Below are positions 22,302 to 37,300 of a stretch of DNA of 64,000 nucleotides, in pieces. The notes under the pieces were generated by a model that was not told the origin of the DNA, did not search any database, and saw only the letters and a list, made by a program, of their open reading frames with translations. This DNA comes from Asterochloris sp. CNOR1 (lineage: Eukaryota; Chlorophyta; Trebouxiophyceae; Trebouxiales; Trebouxiaceae). Position 1 is the stretch's first letter; each line of letters begins with the position of its first letter. The stretch spans positions 1,550,001-1,614,000 of the forward strand of contig OZ017748.1 of assembly GCA_963969365.1 (NCBI GenBank). Direction: 5' to 3'. The position numbers and the translations under genes are program-made.

Positions 22302-25300
22302 ATGAGCACCCTTTTGCAGCAACAGCTGCAGCAGGTGGCCATTAGATGGGGTGGCAGTGGGCGGCAGCCCACTACCAAGGGGAAGCCATCTCTGTTGTAT
22401 GAACCCCAGGAAGCTGCAGACATCGATCTCCAAACCCTCTACAGCCAAGCTTTGGAAGGTGACCTTGTCAGCATGGCTCTGTACCCAGACGGCCGACCGT
22501 GCTGAGGCTGCAGGGCTTTTGTCGGCAACCATCTGCCCCAGCCAAGCTGCACTGGGCCACCCCTCTCGCTGGTCACACATTCCAAGCGCTTGCTTCATGC
22601 AGGTCTAGAGGTGTTGAGCCAGCAAGATGGCCGCCTGGCAGCCTTCAGATCCACGTTGTTCAGCCAGGCTGGTGTGGAGTACAACCGGGATCAGCAGACT
22701 GCAGAGGCCAATGCCAAGCTGGACAAATCCCTGGCGGCCTACCTGCAGCTGCTGGCAGACCATCTGCTGCAGCCTGCTGCCTGGCAGACGCTGGAGTTCA
22801 TCGTGCGCAGATTCAGGTCAGATTGGTGTCGGTGCAGCACTTCATCATGCAGTTCTGGCATTGGGCAGATCTGCACACGTGCCGACCCTCTCATTTCGCG
22901 GCTTGGATGGGCAGTCCCCACTTGAATGTCATCCTGTGTCCTCGCTGACCCACACGTGTGTCTGAGGTGTATCCTGCCAGCTTCAATGGGATGGTAGCAG
23001 AAGCAGTGGGTGACACGCATGCCCCACCCAGGACCAGAGCCACACCCTGCAGGGTCCAGGAGTTCAATGTGGATGCCCTCATGGCAGGCGCGCTGCCGTT
23101 CCACGCTACCAACCACTTTGTGCGCCTCGTCCAGATTCTGCACCTGCAGCACAGCATCTGGCAGTTCTTGGCGCCCATGCAGCAGTCGGGGGCCTCCATG
23201 CCCCGCAGCACGCTCGTTTTGCGCTGCACCAAGGACAAGGTAAACTCGACCTTACCTATGCAGCTGTCTGTGGCATCTAGTGGTTATTGCAGAGCCGACA
23301 GCACCCGCATGCTGACCCTGAGATACATCAAGGACAAGGGGTGAGCATGGGGATGCAGACTTGCCATGACCACAGCTGCAGCATATCTTCCTCGTCAACC
23401 TGGCAGCAGCGCTGCGTGCTAGTGCCAGAGCTGCTCCAGGATCTCACAGAAAGGTTTGCGGCTTGGGCCAGTTTGCTGATTGTCTTAGATGTCAACGAAA
23501 GCTGCAGTCTTCCTGGCAAGATAGATTTTTCTCGCTTGTGTGTCTGTGACATCTGCCCTGCATCTGGCTGTCTCACTGCTGCTTGAGTCCCAATCTGCAG
23601 GCGCTGCTGCGCTTCATCTGTGAGGCTGCACAGGTGGCAGGGCAGCCTCAGACCCTGAGCCAGACCTGGATGTCCTTCTATGGGACTACCCTGTGTGAGG
23701 TGCTGGCTGGCTGCAAGCAGGTAGGTACCTTGCACTCACCCTGTGCTGCTCTCAGCGCATGCAAAGCAGCGATGGGCCTGCCTCTCTGCAATGGGCCTCA
23801 AGTGCATGGCTGCTGCTGCTGGGCAAGCAACTCAGGAATAGTCTAGCACTGCTACAGTTCTTCCCAAGTGTACTATTGCTGCCCTGGTCACCATCTCGTT
23901 ACAGAACCTGTGCATGTGCCTGGTGGAGGGTGTGATGAGGAACGATTCACCTATTACAGACCTGATCAGAGAGGCTGGCTGTCTCATTGGTGATAACCGA
24001 TCATGCACCACTCTGACCCTCAACCGCAGCACTTTGGCATAAACTCCTTTCATGGTTCTTTGCCGCATGCTGTATTGCTTGTGTTCCAACAGTAGCAGAA
24101 GAGGCATGAGGGTTCTGCTGGCGGACCACATACCACATGTTGACGCGTATTTCAAGTTCCAGATTGGTCCTGCTGCAGATACGTGAGGACTTGTTGCAGC
24201 TGCTGCTGCCCTACCTGCTGGCAGGGTTGGGCAAAGGCAGCTCTACTGAGTACAGGCTGGCCACGTACATGATTGCTGCCCAGCTGAGCAGCTGCACCAG
24301 GCTGAGTGACGCCTTCATCTCAGGTCAGTCCCAGTGCAGGGTCCTTTTTGGTTGCAAGTGTACTTGGGCTGTTGTGTTGCTCGACAGGCCCGCATTCCTG
24401 TAGGGCTGCGCAACCTAGGTGCTCTGTGCATGCTGCCTGGTCTGCCGTCCAGCAGTGTGTAGCCCTTCTGTAGGACCCCTTGTGCATGGCCAAGGTGGGA
24501 GCAGTATTCAGCACCCTGGCTTTCTGTGCACCTGCACAGAGGTGTGCCGAGCTGAGGTACCCATGGGCTGGGTGCAGCGACTGGGAGAGTCACGTTGGTC
24601 ACTGTCAGCTGCGCTGATGATGAAACAAACTTTACTTCCATGACTATGACAGCAGCTCAGGCTGCTGCATGAATGTCAATTTCAGTTTGTATTCCCTGAG
24701 GCGCAGCCATATCTTGCCACCTCTTGGGCCTGGGCCTTCCCCTTGCTTGCCTGCTGCAGTCACACCTGCCTGTGCGCTGTGCATGCAGCCCTCATGCATG
24801 AGGTCGCCCGGCATGGCCCTGAGCAGCAGAGGCAGCACGCTGTTGGGCTGCTGGCTACTCTGGCTGAGCAGCAGCCACAGTATGCCAGTGGGAGCCTCCC
24901 ACACAAAACCTTCAAGGCAAGACTTGGTGCTGTGTCGTTGTGATCAGGTCTGGACAGTCTTTGTCCAGCCCAGCTTGCCCCTGCCCTGTTATTATAAAGG
25001 TGTGACCCAACTGAGCAGCGTCAGCACTGACGCAGTATAGATGCTCAAATGCCTTGCAGTAGACCGCACCTGCGCATTGCAAGTCATGGCAGCCCCCAGA
25101 GCAGTTGCGCAGACTCAACAGCTCTGGTCGCTCCTACCATTCAGACTCGCAGATGCAATCATCCAGCATGTCTCTTAGGCTGGTCTCAGCTGACTGCTGT
25201 TGTCTTACAGGCTATTGTGAGACTGCCAGGCTTGGCTGCAAGTTTGTCTGAGGTGGCAGCTGCTGGAGCTACTGTCAAGCCATTGGTGGGCCTGCTGCTT

Positions 25301-28300
25301 TTCCAGCTGCTTGGAGGTTTGTCCTCCACCAAGGCCACCCTCCAGCAGCTGCTCCTGGAATTTGTGCAGCAAGTGCCGCTAGGTGAGGCAGCAATCCTTC
25401 TCATGCATCGAGTGCATCATTGGCTGCTGCTCAGAGCGCTGCTGCCTGGGTCCTGCTTGCTGCAGCTTCTGGACAAAGGCGTGCTGCCCTTTGAGTGCTG
25501 CCCCTTGAGGCAATGTACGCTGCAGATTGCACAGTTGCATGACTTGCAGCAGCTGTGTGAGGTGTCCCAGCTTGAGAGAAGTCACGTTGTCCATGCATTG
25601 CAGGCCCCAGCATTGCCCAGCAGGTGGCAGAGGATGTGTTGCGCCAGCTGCCACTCTCGGCAGGAGCTGATGAGGTTTGTGGCGCCGCGTTCCTGAAACA
25701 GCTGCTGCGTGCACTGGACGGGCGCTACCCCAGCAGCCTCGATGCAGCCATCAATGCTGTGCTGAGCAAGTCCCCTAAGCAACAGCAGCAGGCGGCACTT
25801 GTTGGCAGCCAGGCCCTGCACGGCCCCCTCAGTGAGGAGGCTGCCCGGGGCGTGCAGGACTGCCTACGGGATGCCCTGGCAGGCAGCATGCGGCAGCCGC
25901 TGAGCGCCAGCAGCCAAACCATGGCCGCGGCCCTGGACTCCCCTGCAGCCGAGCTGCGCATTCTGGTAAGTTGCCAGGGCCTGCAACGCTCTGCTCATCG
26001 CACATCCCAAGCCTTGCAGGGTCTCAGCAGGCAGGCAGGGACTTGCAATCTGGCCTGCATGTGCATCTGGGGAGAATGTTTGCCCTCTGGGGCAGGGCCC
26101 CATGTTATGTTGGTGTCTGTGTCAGACTAGCCCCAACTTTGTTGTCCGTATTGGCGGCGCCTGGTGAGGTCTGCAGATCTCGAGGGCATTGCATCTGTCA
26201 GCGCAGTCGCAGGCTAAGCTGAGGAGCTGACTTGTGCTGCAGGCCCTGAAAGAGTTGGAGGCCCACCACCAGGCTGCAGCCCAGCACCCTGAGCAGGACC
26301 CAGCTGCCTTCGCCAAGCTCACAGCCGTCCTACATGGTGCTTTGCAGCAACGAGTCCAGGATGAGGACTCCTCAGTCCTCCATGCTGTGCTGCAGCTCCC
26401 CTCCCTGCTTGGCCTGCCGGGGGCTGTGCTGCTGCAGGCGCTGCGGCGGCTGCTGCAGCGGTGCTTGACTGTGCTGTCCAAGCAGCGGCGGGAGGTGGAG
26501 GAGCAGTATCGTGCAGAGACCTGCAGCGTTGCCAAACAGGTGGGCGCCTTTAGGGGTTGCCTGAGGACTGCTGCATGCCATAAGGGAGGAGCTGCAATCT
26601 GCTGCTTGTTGTCTGGTGCTGGCGGCCTGTCTGCACAGACTTCTGCTGTTCAAGCACAGAGCATTCAGGCGGACCATCCGCAGCTGCTCTGCAAGCTGCC
26701 TGCAGCTGCCTCTCAGCATGACGTGTGTCACTCATCACCTGCTGCGTTGCTGTCTTCAGGTTCTGCTGCTGCTGTCAACAGGCTTCAGCCGTGTCCATCC
26801 CAACCTAAAGGCTCAGGCTGCTGTGGAGTTGCTGGGCCTCTGCCTTGTGCGGGCGCCCTATGCTGCCATCAACCATGCTGCTCAGGCTGCCGCCAAGCTG
26901 CACGCTCTCCCGGAGCTACTCGCAGGTCAGCAGGCTGCTGTGCTGGCTTTGCGTCTGCCAACAGGGCACTGCAGACCCTTCAGCAGCTTGCTCCGTGAAG
27001 CATATTCTCATCTGGGAGTGCTACTGCCTGCCAGCTCTGCTGTGGCTGCCCATCCTGTCGGTGGGGATGTGGCTTGACAGTGCACGTGGAGGTTCCGTTG
27101 TGGGCGCACGCTTCACTGAGATAGTCATCATCAGATGAAGTCCACTCTTGCATCTGCAGGTGTGGACCTCCCAAATCCAGAGGCATTGGAGCACCTGGAT
27201 GTCCAGCCGCAGCCCACTGGCACAACTGTGGCCAATGCATCTGGCCGCCGGCGTGCTGCAGAGTCAGGCTCAGAACAGGACGCCAAGCTCAACTTCAGCA
27301 TGATATTGGTGCACACTCCCGCACCCTCATTGCTGCCCTCCTGCACTTCTTTCTGGCTGGCTTGTCTGTCCTGTGCACCCTGTTTGCCTGCTGCATACCC
27401 CAGCTATGTGCTGCACCTTCCCAGCAATCTGCTTTGTTGCTGTGCTTCATTCACTGCTGGCATGCCCTCCTCGTCATTGCAGCCAGTGCTTGTGTTGCAG
27501 CATGTCTGTCTTGCGTGGGTAGTCTTGCTGAGTGTGGCTCGAGTGCCCATATGTAGCTTGCTGCCGGGCTTGCCTGGGCAGTCAAATTGATGTGGTGTGT
27601 GTGCCATGCAGAGAATGGCGCATCAGGTGGCCACCTCACAGGAGCGCCTTGCCCAGGCCAGCTCCCTGCTGCTGCAAGCGCAGCTACAGAGCGACTTCTT
27701 TGCACAGCACCTGCTGGTCCTGGTGCTGCTGCGGGCCAGCCGGCAGGCTGCAGCGCTGGGCAACAGTGCGCCAGCCGTTGCCCTGCTGCGAGGGCTCCAC
27801 GGCATGTGGAGTCGCATGGAGGTGGGCCCACCGCAGACCTTGTCCCTTCATGCGTCCATGAGCAAGCTTGGTACTGAACCTCAGTTGCCAGTGATCCCTG
27901 GCTTGGCTCACCTCTCCAACTTTGCAGAGGGACATCTGAGCTGGCAGGTTGCAGAACTGTCATGTGGACAGGGCTGCCTGCACATTGTGTGGAGGCTTGA
28001 CCCTGCAGCCCTTTGCAGCCCTGTCAAGGCAAGGCCTGCAGAGCAGCATCCCTCCTCTGGGTGGCGCAGCCCAGCCTCCCAGCACCTTAGGTGGTAAGAT
28101 GGCCCTGCAGCTGTCTGCTGCTATCTTACTCTCACCACACACAGCCCAGCAGCAACTCAGAGGCTGACATCTGTGAGCAGTGGGGCCTGCAAAGGTATAT
28201 CTATCCATCATATTGTGCCCGTCCCCACTCCAGCACACATGCGCCGACGACCTGACAGTTCTGCCTTGCTCTGCCTGCAGGCTGCCACAGTGGTAGCGCC

Positions 28301-31300
28301 TTACCTCAGTCAGGCCCAGCATTTTTCAGATGAGACCAGCGACGCCACGCAGTCTCACTTTGATGTGCTTGCAGCAGAGCCAGACCTGGCTGATGGGGCG
28401 CTCATGCGCCATGCCCTGCCGGCAGCCCTGCAGGATGCCTCTGCTGAGGACCTCCAGGATGCTGCCCCATCCCTGGTGAGTCCTGGATGCAGGGAAACTG
28501 CTGCCTTGTTGTGTGTTCAGGGTGCCACTGTGCCCCCACATGGGTCTGAAGTCCAGGCAGCTGCTGCATACTGGTCTGCACATTTTGCATTCTGCAATTG
28601 CTTCTTCAAGACTTGCACCTGTACAAGTTGCGCCACCAAGCTATTCCGTAGCCTTGTTGTAGCAGACCAGAGCAGACTTGGTGCAATTGGATCAATGACA
28701 GCGGGCAGGCTGCAATGCTCAAGGGTCGTGAAGCTTCGCATGCTGGGAGTAACCCCGCAGGATGAGTGGCGCACCAAGTAACAAAGGCTGGCGAGCTCAA
28801 GGCAGTTGTTGGCGCCTGCAGGACCCAGAGGCGCTGCTGAAACGTGTCCTGGCCCTGCAACCTGGGTGGACCATTGTCCAGCCTGCGCTGCTGCTTTCAT
28901 CCAAGCTGCCCTCTGGCAGCAGGGTACTGTCAGATGTTTTCGGAGACCCAGAGGCACCGCATGAGCAGCAGGCAAGTTAGTTCACGGGTTGAAAAAATGT
29001 CAGCACCAGCTGTGCTGCGGCTCTGAGAGCCTACCTTTCTTATGGATGTGTGCAACCTACAGGTCAAGTGCCAGCTGTGCTGCTGGGACTCAGGAGGTCC
29101 TAGTCAGCTGTGCAAGAGCATTTGCCTGCTGACTTATGCGTCTGATGCATCGGCATGGGTTGCATGCATCCTCAGAAGCCTCTGCTGAGCGGTACGCAGG
29201 TTGCCGCCATATCATCTTTCTGTGCTGTGCACGGCACCGGCCAGATGTGACCAGCGAGGACCTCCACACAGTTGCTGCTGCTGTGCAGGCCGCGGCTCTG
29301 GCCACCCTGCGGCTTCTTGTGACCTCAGGCGCTGCCAGCGCACCGAGCCCTCCTGATGTGCTGCTGCCGCGTCTGTTGGCCGCGTGTGCAGATCGCCACT
29401 CTGATGTACGTGAGGCAGCCCTGAGCTGCCTTCAGGCGGCTGAGCAGGCACCAGAGGCTCTAGTGGCTTCAGAGCTGATGACTACCTCTGTGCTGGCAGA
29501 CCTGAGGCAGGCGGTGCTGAAGCAGCAGGAGCTGATTGAGGGCGACCCTCAGGGCATGCTGCAGGTGTGTGCTGGCAGTGATGTGAGGCAGGGGGGAGCT
29601 GGGCCATGCAGCATATATGCCACTACTGGCAGGGACGAGCAAAGCCATGAAGCATGCACTCATTTGTGCCATCTTTCTCTTCTCGCAAGTCCTGCCTGCT
29701 GTCCTGTACATCTGTTGGGGTCGCTTTGCTGCTTGCAAATGTACTCTGGCAGTGCACAAGCCTGCCGACCCCTTGCAGTGGCTGCTGCGCAGCCAGCAAA
29801 TGTGCTTTCTGGCACTTTTTGACCAGCACAATTCGGGTGTCACCCCTCGTCCCCTGCAACTCTCCCGAAGAAGTCTTTTTGGGTGTGCCTGCAGACGCTT
29901 CAGTCAATCATCACAAAGCCAGCAGCCACTAAGGGCAGGAAGGCAAAGGGCAAGCCGAATGGGTGAGGCAGGCTGTTTGTGGTGATGACCTTGCATCTGC
30001 ATCAAGTGTACAGAAGGCAGATGCCTGCACCGATTCTCCCGGCTGCACCTCTCCTCTGGCCCTCCTTGCTGTACTGGCTGCTGGACTGAGATTGCAAAGG
30101 TTGTCATGGCCAACCCCAGCTGCATCTTTTACTTTCTGCCCAACTCCTCCTGTGCAGGGCAGATGGTCAGACGGCGTCTGCATGGATGCTGGCAGTGCTG
30201 CCCCGGCTGCACAGCCTCAGCAGTACCTCAGCCGCCACTCTGCTCCTGAAAAGCTTGCATGACTCGCAGCCAGCCAGCAGGCTGCAGGCCGCGGCAAAGC
30301 TGCTGCACAGCCTGCCCCTGCGGCCTGCTGCTGGCCTGCAGCAGCAGGGGCTGCCATCTCAGCAGCAGGAGCTGGCAGTGCTGGCCATCAGAGCCTTTGC
30401 ACCTGCAGCCCTTGCCGAGGCGGCAGCTGCACCCCCACAGGATGGGTCTCTGAATCTTCAGCAGCTGCTGAGGCAACTGCTTGACCTGTCAGGTGCTGCC
30501 CAGGCTGTGCCGGCGGGGGGCTCAGTGTGCAGCATGCCACCTGACAGCATCAGGCGTGCTGCTGTGCACCAGATGGGCCCAGAGCTGTTTGAGCTGCTGG
30601 ACGAGACAGCACAGGCACAGGTTCTGCTGGTGAGCGCAGCGCATCTGCCTGCCGCAGGTCCTTCCCGGTCCACTGCATACACAGAGTGGTCTGGCTGCCC
30701 AATGCCCGGCACAGACTGTTGCCTAGTAGACCCTTCGCCAACATGGCCGATGCTGGACCCCCCCAACCCAGGAATGCAATGTCAGGGCTGACACTGACCT
30801 CTGGCCTGCAGGTGCTGCTGAGGGCGTATTCGAGGGACCCCTCAGAGGCTTGCAGGCTGGCTGCACGGGGGCAGCTTGCCGCAGCTCCCCTGCCAGCTGG
30901 CCTGCTGGCACACCCGTTGCGCAGCCTGGCCTCCAGCGGCACAGGCGTGCCGGCTGTGGCCACCCCAGTGCAGCCTGAGGGTCGCAGCAGGAAGCGTACC
31001 CGGACCAGCGGCAGTGGGGCTGCCTCGCAGGCTGCCGACGGCGCCAGTGCTGCAGCCGACATCTTCAGTGCAGCAGATGACGCTGCAGGTGTGCCCTGGA
31101 GTTTTGGGCTGGAGTCCTCTGCCTGAGTAGTATACTGGGACACCTGCTTGCAGGCAAGCTGCGGCGGTCCTCATGCCTCCATGCATGCATGCATGCATGC
31201 ACTGCTTTGCAGTGCCCTGACAAGGGTAGAACACAAAAGACAAGCTGAAGTACATGCACCGTTTATGCCTTGCCCAGCGAAAGAAAAAGCTGGATTACAG

Positions 31301-34300
31301 CTTGTTCTGCTTGCCTGCAGACCTGGGGCTGGCTGCCCTGGAGCTCTTGCATTTCAGGGAGATCGTGGACGACCACATGCAGCTGGTAGCACCTCTGGCG
31401 GGCTTGCTGCAGCAGCAGCTGCACCTGCAAGCTGCTGCAGGAGAGGGCGCTGTGGCTGCAGCCAACCGCCAGCTCAATGATGCAGCTGGCATGAGCAGCC
31501 CATCCAAGGAGGCCAACAGGCGGTGCGCCTTTCTCCTGCACATTTTTGCAAGATTTTCAGACTCTCTTGTCATACCACCTTGTGGCCTTGCGCATGGCAG
31601 GCTTTGCATTTCACAGAGACCCAACATCCCTGCCTACAGGGTGGCCTTCTGGTGGTGACTCCTGACAGCAACCCCTGTCTGCCAGAGTGTCAAAAGGGGA
31701 TACTACCTTTTCCCCTACCTAATGTCCGGCTCTCACATGATCTGTTTTGCCTGGAGTGCTGCTGTCAGTGGATATACCCTTGTAGTGATACCAGACTCCA
31801 GCTGGTCACCACCCCCTTGTCCCTGTAGGGTTTGCTTTCAGCGGTCAATGCCTTGCAGGTGGCGACTCCCTCCAGCTCCTCATCATGCCCCTGTCCCTGC
31901 AGGGCTGCATTCAGTGGCTATGCCTTGCAGCTGGCGCTGGGCGCCCTGGGCGCAATGCTGCAGCAGCAGCCCAAGGGCAGCGGCAAGGCCGGTCTGCAGA
32001 GCCTGGATGTGCTGTTGGTAGTGCGCTGTGCGCAGAAAGCCCCGGACGCCGCCGTGCGGGCAGCTGCCCTGCACCTGCTGCAGGTTGTGGCGCACAGGTC
32101 ACCACAGCACATTCAGAAGCACATGAAGCAGGTAGGGCCTTGCTCTGTAGAGCCCCACTGCCAGCCAGCAGGCATGGCAGGCTCTGCGTGTGAGCTTGGT
32201 GCTTGTTACCGCACAGCCACCTGAAAGTGCTGGAATGCCCGCTCACAGTAGCGCAGCACCGCTGTGTCATTGTTAGTTGCCAATGCCATGATGGCAGCTG
32301 GGTACTGCCAGCTGTTGCCATGGGCAATGTGCTGTAGCACTTCTAGGGTGCATGACTCAAGTATCTTCACCTGTGCTGTAGGTTGTGGCAGTGGTGGGCG
32401 AGGCAGCAGCTGCAGGCTGGCGGCGCCAGGAGGGTGGTGGGTCTGAGGGAGCTGCTGCCACCATGGCGGCTCTGGCCCCTGCCTGGGTGGCCTGCAAGCA
32501 GCCTGTCTCAGAGCTGCTGGGCGCTGTCCTGGAGTCGCTGGCGCCCCTGTCCCCCTTCACGCGCCTGCACATGCTGCGGGCGCTGCTGGCGGTCCTGCCC
32601 GAAGAGGTTTGTATGATGGCACTGTATGCTGCTGTCTGTTGGGTGGATCAGCCAGCCTGAGTTCTTGTATGTAGCTGCTGTGCCCAGTGCTGGGCACGAT
32701 GAGTCTTGTGAAGAAGCAAGCCACATGTTTGGTCACTGCCATGCATGTTCGCCGCAGCCTGTGTCCTCTGGCCCTACACATGGGTATGGAGACGTGCAGC
32801 TTGTGCCAAGCTGCAACCTGTGCTCTGCACAGCAGGGCAGTGTTGTGACAATGCCAAAATGACGGAGGTCCTGCTGACTACAGTCGCCATGATGCTGCAA
32901 CATCGTCCCTCAGCTTAAGCTGTGCCAAGCTGCATCTGTGGAGCTCAAAGCGCATAGCAGCCTCATCCCTGCTTGACAGCAACATCAGTGTCATTTGTAT
33001 ATTCTGCAGGCCGAGGCATTGCCAAGCGCAGCTCTCCTGCTGCTGCAGCATGCTGTCTCAGCTGCTGCTGAGCCCAAGCGGCAGGACAGCGTGCAGCCAG
33101 AGCAGGATCCCAGGGCATGGCCTGTTGAGCTGGCAAGCGAGTTGTTTGAACAGGCGAGTTCATGTTTTGGCACCCTACCTGATGCAACTTATGATCGAGG
33201 CTAATGAGGAAACCCTGTTTGCACGTCAGGCTGACCACTGTGATGTGACACAAACATATTTCGTTCTTGATTCTGAAGCCTCTTTGAGTTGCTATGCTCC
33301 CTGTGCCCTGTTGCCGTGCTGTTGCCAACAAACTGCCACTAGGCCCAGCGCTGCATGCAAAGCTTCAGGCTGATCATATGGCTGTGTGCACAGTCATCTG
33401 GCAGTGCTCTGGTGACCACCAGGTACCGCTGCCCTTGCAGGCTGCGCCTGCAGCACGATTGCACGCTCTGGCATCGCTGATGCGCCAGTCAACTGCAGCC
33501 GCCGGCGCTGAGCTTCAGAGAACCCTACCCGCCATCACCTTCATTGCCAGCCAGCTCCAGGCCATGGGTTACCTCGCAGAGCAGGCCACTGCTGGGCCCA
33601 TGGCGGGCAGCGCCGATGCCTCAGCTGCACAGGCGCACTCCCATGCCATCCAGGCCTCCCAGCATGAGCTGCTGCAGCAGGCAGCTGTGCAGCTGCAGGC
33701 TGTCAGCGCCGCCCGAGGGGAGCGCCCTGCGCAGAAGCGCGTCCGCAAGGCGCTCAGAGCTGCTCAGGAAGGACTGGCTGCCATCTTGGGCTCCCTGCAG
33801 CAATCGATGGCTCCTGCCATGCACCTCCAGGTGAGGCTGTGGCTTGTCTACACCTGGTACTGCAGGCATCTGAGGCAGCCAGCTGGCCAAACTACGTCTT
33901 GGCGGTGCGCAATGTGCAACGCTGGCTCCCACAGTAGCAGCCCTGTCCCCCGCACTTGCGGCATGTCCATCAGTGTCTGTGCAGCTTCCCACGCTTGTGT
34001 TCTTAAGGGCAAAAGCCATGTAATATGGAGCCTTAGCTGCCGGGGGCGTGTGCAGCTTCCCCCAGGCCCCGCACTGGGTTCTGGGTGGGGCCTTCATGGT
34101 TGCCTGTGCGCAGCACCTGATAGCCATCCGCTCCTGCAGGCCCTGGTGAGGTTAGCGCAGACGCCCCCAGCCTCGCTGCAGAAGCGGGCACTACGGCTGC
34201 TCTCTGGAGCTGTCAGCAGGCCACAGCCTGGGCCCAGCACAGGCAGCGACCCTGCTGCTGCTCAGGCTGCCTTCAGCCTGCTTGATCAGACGCAGGACCT

Positions 34301-37300
34301 GTCAACTGGAGGTGTGTCTCCTGCCGGAATGTCTCCAATTGCCTGCGTTCAAGTATGTGACGTTGCTGCGCCATACAGCCTGAGCGACGTTGCCATGGTG
34401 TGGCATGGCTTGAGGTGGGCTGGCAGCGCTGCACACACACAAATCTGGGAGTGCCTGCCATACCTGACGTACACTTAGCCAGCAACTACAGATACTGAAG
34501 CAGCTTGCCTTGCTGCAGGCACAGCACCACCCTCTGTCAGGCAGGCATTCTTGGCAGCCCTGGGTGCCATGGCACAGCGCTTTGGCGCCCAGCACCCTCA
34601 GCAGGCTCTAGCTGCTGTGCCTGCCATCCTGGCGGCTGCAGGCGATGAGCAGGCAACCGTGCGCAGCAGCGCCCTTGCTGCAGCGGCAGCCGTGCTGTCT
34701 ACGCTGGGCAAGCAGGCGCTGCCGCAGCTGCCTGCAGTGGTCCCAGTTGTGCTGCAGGTCACAGAGGGTGCAGTTGAGCAGCTGCCAACCCCAGCCCAGG
34801 TGGGTGAGCTATGCTTAGTTGTGTTCTAGCACACCTTTCTGGTGCCCTCATCATGCTGAGCAACGCTCCAGGCTCTCTCCTGTTATCTGTACATTGCATC
34901 CTCAGCCATGGCATCACCTGGGCAGCACATCAGCCCCAAGCACCTCCGACCTCTCATAGCAGCCTCACGTCTTCCACACACTGATGCAGGCAGCCACAGA
35001 GGCAGAGGCTGTCTCAGAGGGGCTGGCACTCGAGGTGGCAGCTGGCTTGGCAGCTCTGGACTCCATGTTGACAGGCTTGGGCGCCTTTTTGTCACCATAT
35101 GTGGCATCCCTGCTGCATCTGCTGCTCAGCCCCCGCCTGCTGACCTGCCCTGGCGGGGGCTGCAGCGCTGCTGCCTCACGCCTAGCTGGCAGGCTTCCAA
35201 GCGTGCTCCCCCCGCGGCTGCTGCTGCAGCCTCTGGCTGAGCAGCTGGAGCCTGCTGTCCAGGTGCAGTGGCTCTGCATGCAATGCCTTCAGTTGTGCCT
35301 TCTGCATGGCTTTTTTGGCCAGACAAGAACCTCTGATTGAGTAGTGGAAGCTCGCTTCTTCAGCCGTGCTGGTTTTGACAGACCACACGCCTCGTATGCG
35401 CCATTTTGAAGTGAAAGGAGTGCCACATTCAGCACTGTGCCATCGACGATTTCGCTTGTTGAGCCCTTTGCCTGTTCTGCGGGCTGTCTGGTGACCTCCA
35501 GATGGTGCCCATGTCGCACCTGTCGGGACCGCCCAGCCGCTGCCTGCACAGAGCAAGGCGGCACCCCTGCCAGCCTTTGTGCCTGCAGGCAGGGGATGTT
35601 TCCGCTGGGGCTCTCCTGGAGCTGGTGCGGGCCAGCATCACCGGCATGGATGCCACCACAGCTGCAGGCAGCTGCGACGCCCTGCATGCCCTGTCCATCA
35701 GGGCGCTGGACTGCCGGCAGCAGCGCCCCGTCAGCCTGCAGAACATCGACGTTGTTGAGGACGCTGCAGTTGGTGAGTGCCCCCGTCTGATGTGGTTGCC
35801 AGGTGTGGGTGCCCTTGGGGTCTTGGAGGAGGGTCGAGGGAATCTCCTCCATATGTGCCAGCTGTTGCTGTTTGTGGTGGGCAGCGCCCTGCCAGCCTGC
35901 TGGTGGTCAGTGCTCTGGATCGAGCCGGCTGCTTTGTGCTGGTCAGTGCCCTCGTGCCAGCCGTATGCGCTTGTCCCATGCAGCCCTGCCATGTGGCACC
36001 ATTTTTCAGAGGTCGCATCATGCAGCTTGAGCTTGCCAGCCTGCACGATCAGCTGTGCCAGGAGATGTCTGATCCAACAGTGGAGCCCTTGCAATTAGCT
36101 GCTTGTGCGTGAGTCCCCAAGCTCAGCTGCATGTGTGCAACTCAGGCCTATGCCTGACTAAGACCCTTGAAAGGACTTTTGCTGCACACATGTGACGTTG
36201 TGTGGTATACTGCAGGTGCTTTTGTGGCCTTAACCATGAAGCTGAGCGAAGCCAAGTTCCAGCCCCTCTTCCTGCGGCTGCTGGACTGGGCCAGCACTGC
36301 GCATGCAGGCAGCACAGGTGCGCAGTCAGGCCCGCCTGGTCACAGCCTGCTTCCATGAGCCACATGCCAGCAGCTGCGTCAAGGCCCCCGGGTGCCTCCC
36401 ACCTGTGCGCAGGTTTCTCTCGCATATTCCTGCCCCAGCCCTGTCCATGTTTAGGGGGTTGACTGCTGCACTCAAGAGGCAGAGCTCCAAGCTGCAGCTG
36501 CAGTGCCTGAACATGCCTGACCTCCCTTGTTGCCCCTGCCTCTGCAGAGGCGCTGCCTTTGGGCAGGCAGGCCACCCTATTTCACGTGGTGCGCTCCCTG
36601 GCTCAATCCCTGCGCTCCGTCTTCGTGCCCTTCTACCGCTACCTTCTTGACTCTGCTGTTGCCCACCTGGGAGGCAGTGAGGCAGTAGGGGCTGTGGGAG
36701 GCAAAGAGGACAAGCGCAGCAGGAAGCGGCGCAAGCTGCTGGCCGCTGCTGGGGCAGCTGTCGAGGGCAGCTCAGATGCCTGGGTCGTGCAGACCAGATG
36801 GCGCCTGCGCCTTGAGGTGGGCTGAGCCTGTCCTTTGTGGGAGCACAGGGGATGGGCTGAGCCTGTCTCCTGTGAGAGCACAGCCAGCAGCAGCCTGTCA
36901 CATGGATCCTGTATAGAAATTGCTGCCTGTGCCCAGCTGCTGTGGCTGTGTTGCTTGCACTCTGCCTCCACTGGAGTCTGCAGGACCCACGCATGCCACA
37001 CCACCTCGATCTAGACGCCCACTCTGACAAGCTCATTGGGCAGTGCCTAAAGGTCACGCGTTCCCTTGATCATGCCTGCTCGCACCACAGGGCAACGCTG
37101 CACCGAATGCATTCTGAGTCTCCAGGCTTGTGTGAGCGAGGGCACGATCCACCGCCCTGGTGGCTGCAGCTTGAGTGGTGCCTTGCCTGCCTGTAGGTCA
37201 TGCAGTCCCTGTACCATGCCTGCCTGCATGGGGGCGCCACCTTTGTGACTGAGGGCACCTTCCACCGCCTGCTGCCGCCCCTGGTGGCTCAGCTAGGTCG

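Noticed and set aside
29000-29110. Repeated CAGCTGTGCTGC around 29.0-29.1 kb as another junction echo
   Set aside because: The shared segment is short and built from the GCTGC words common throughout this genome; not distinguishable from chance by eye.
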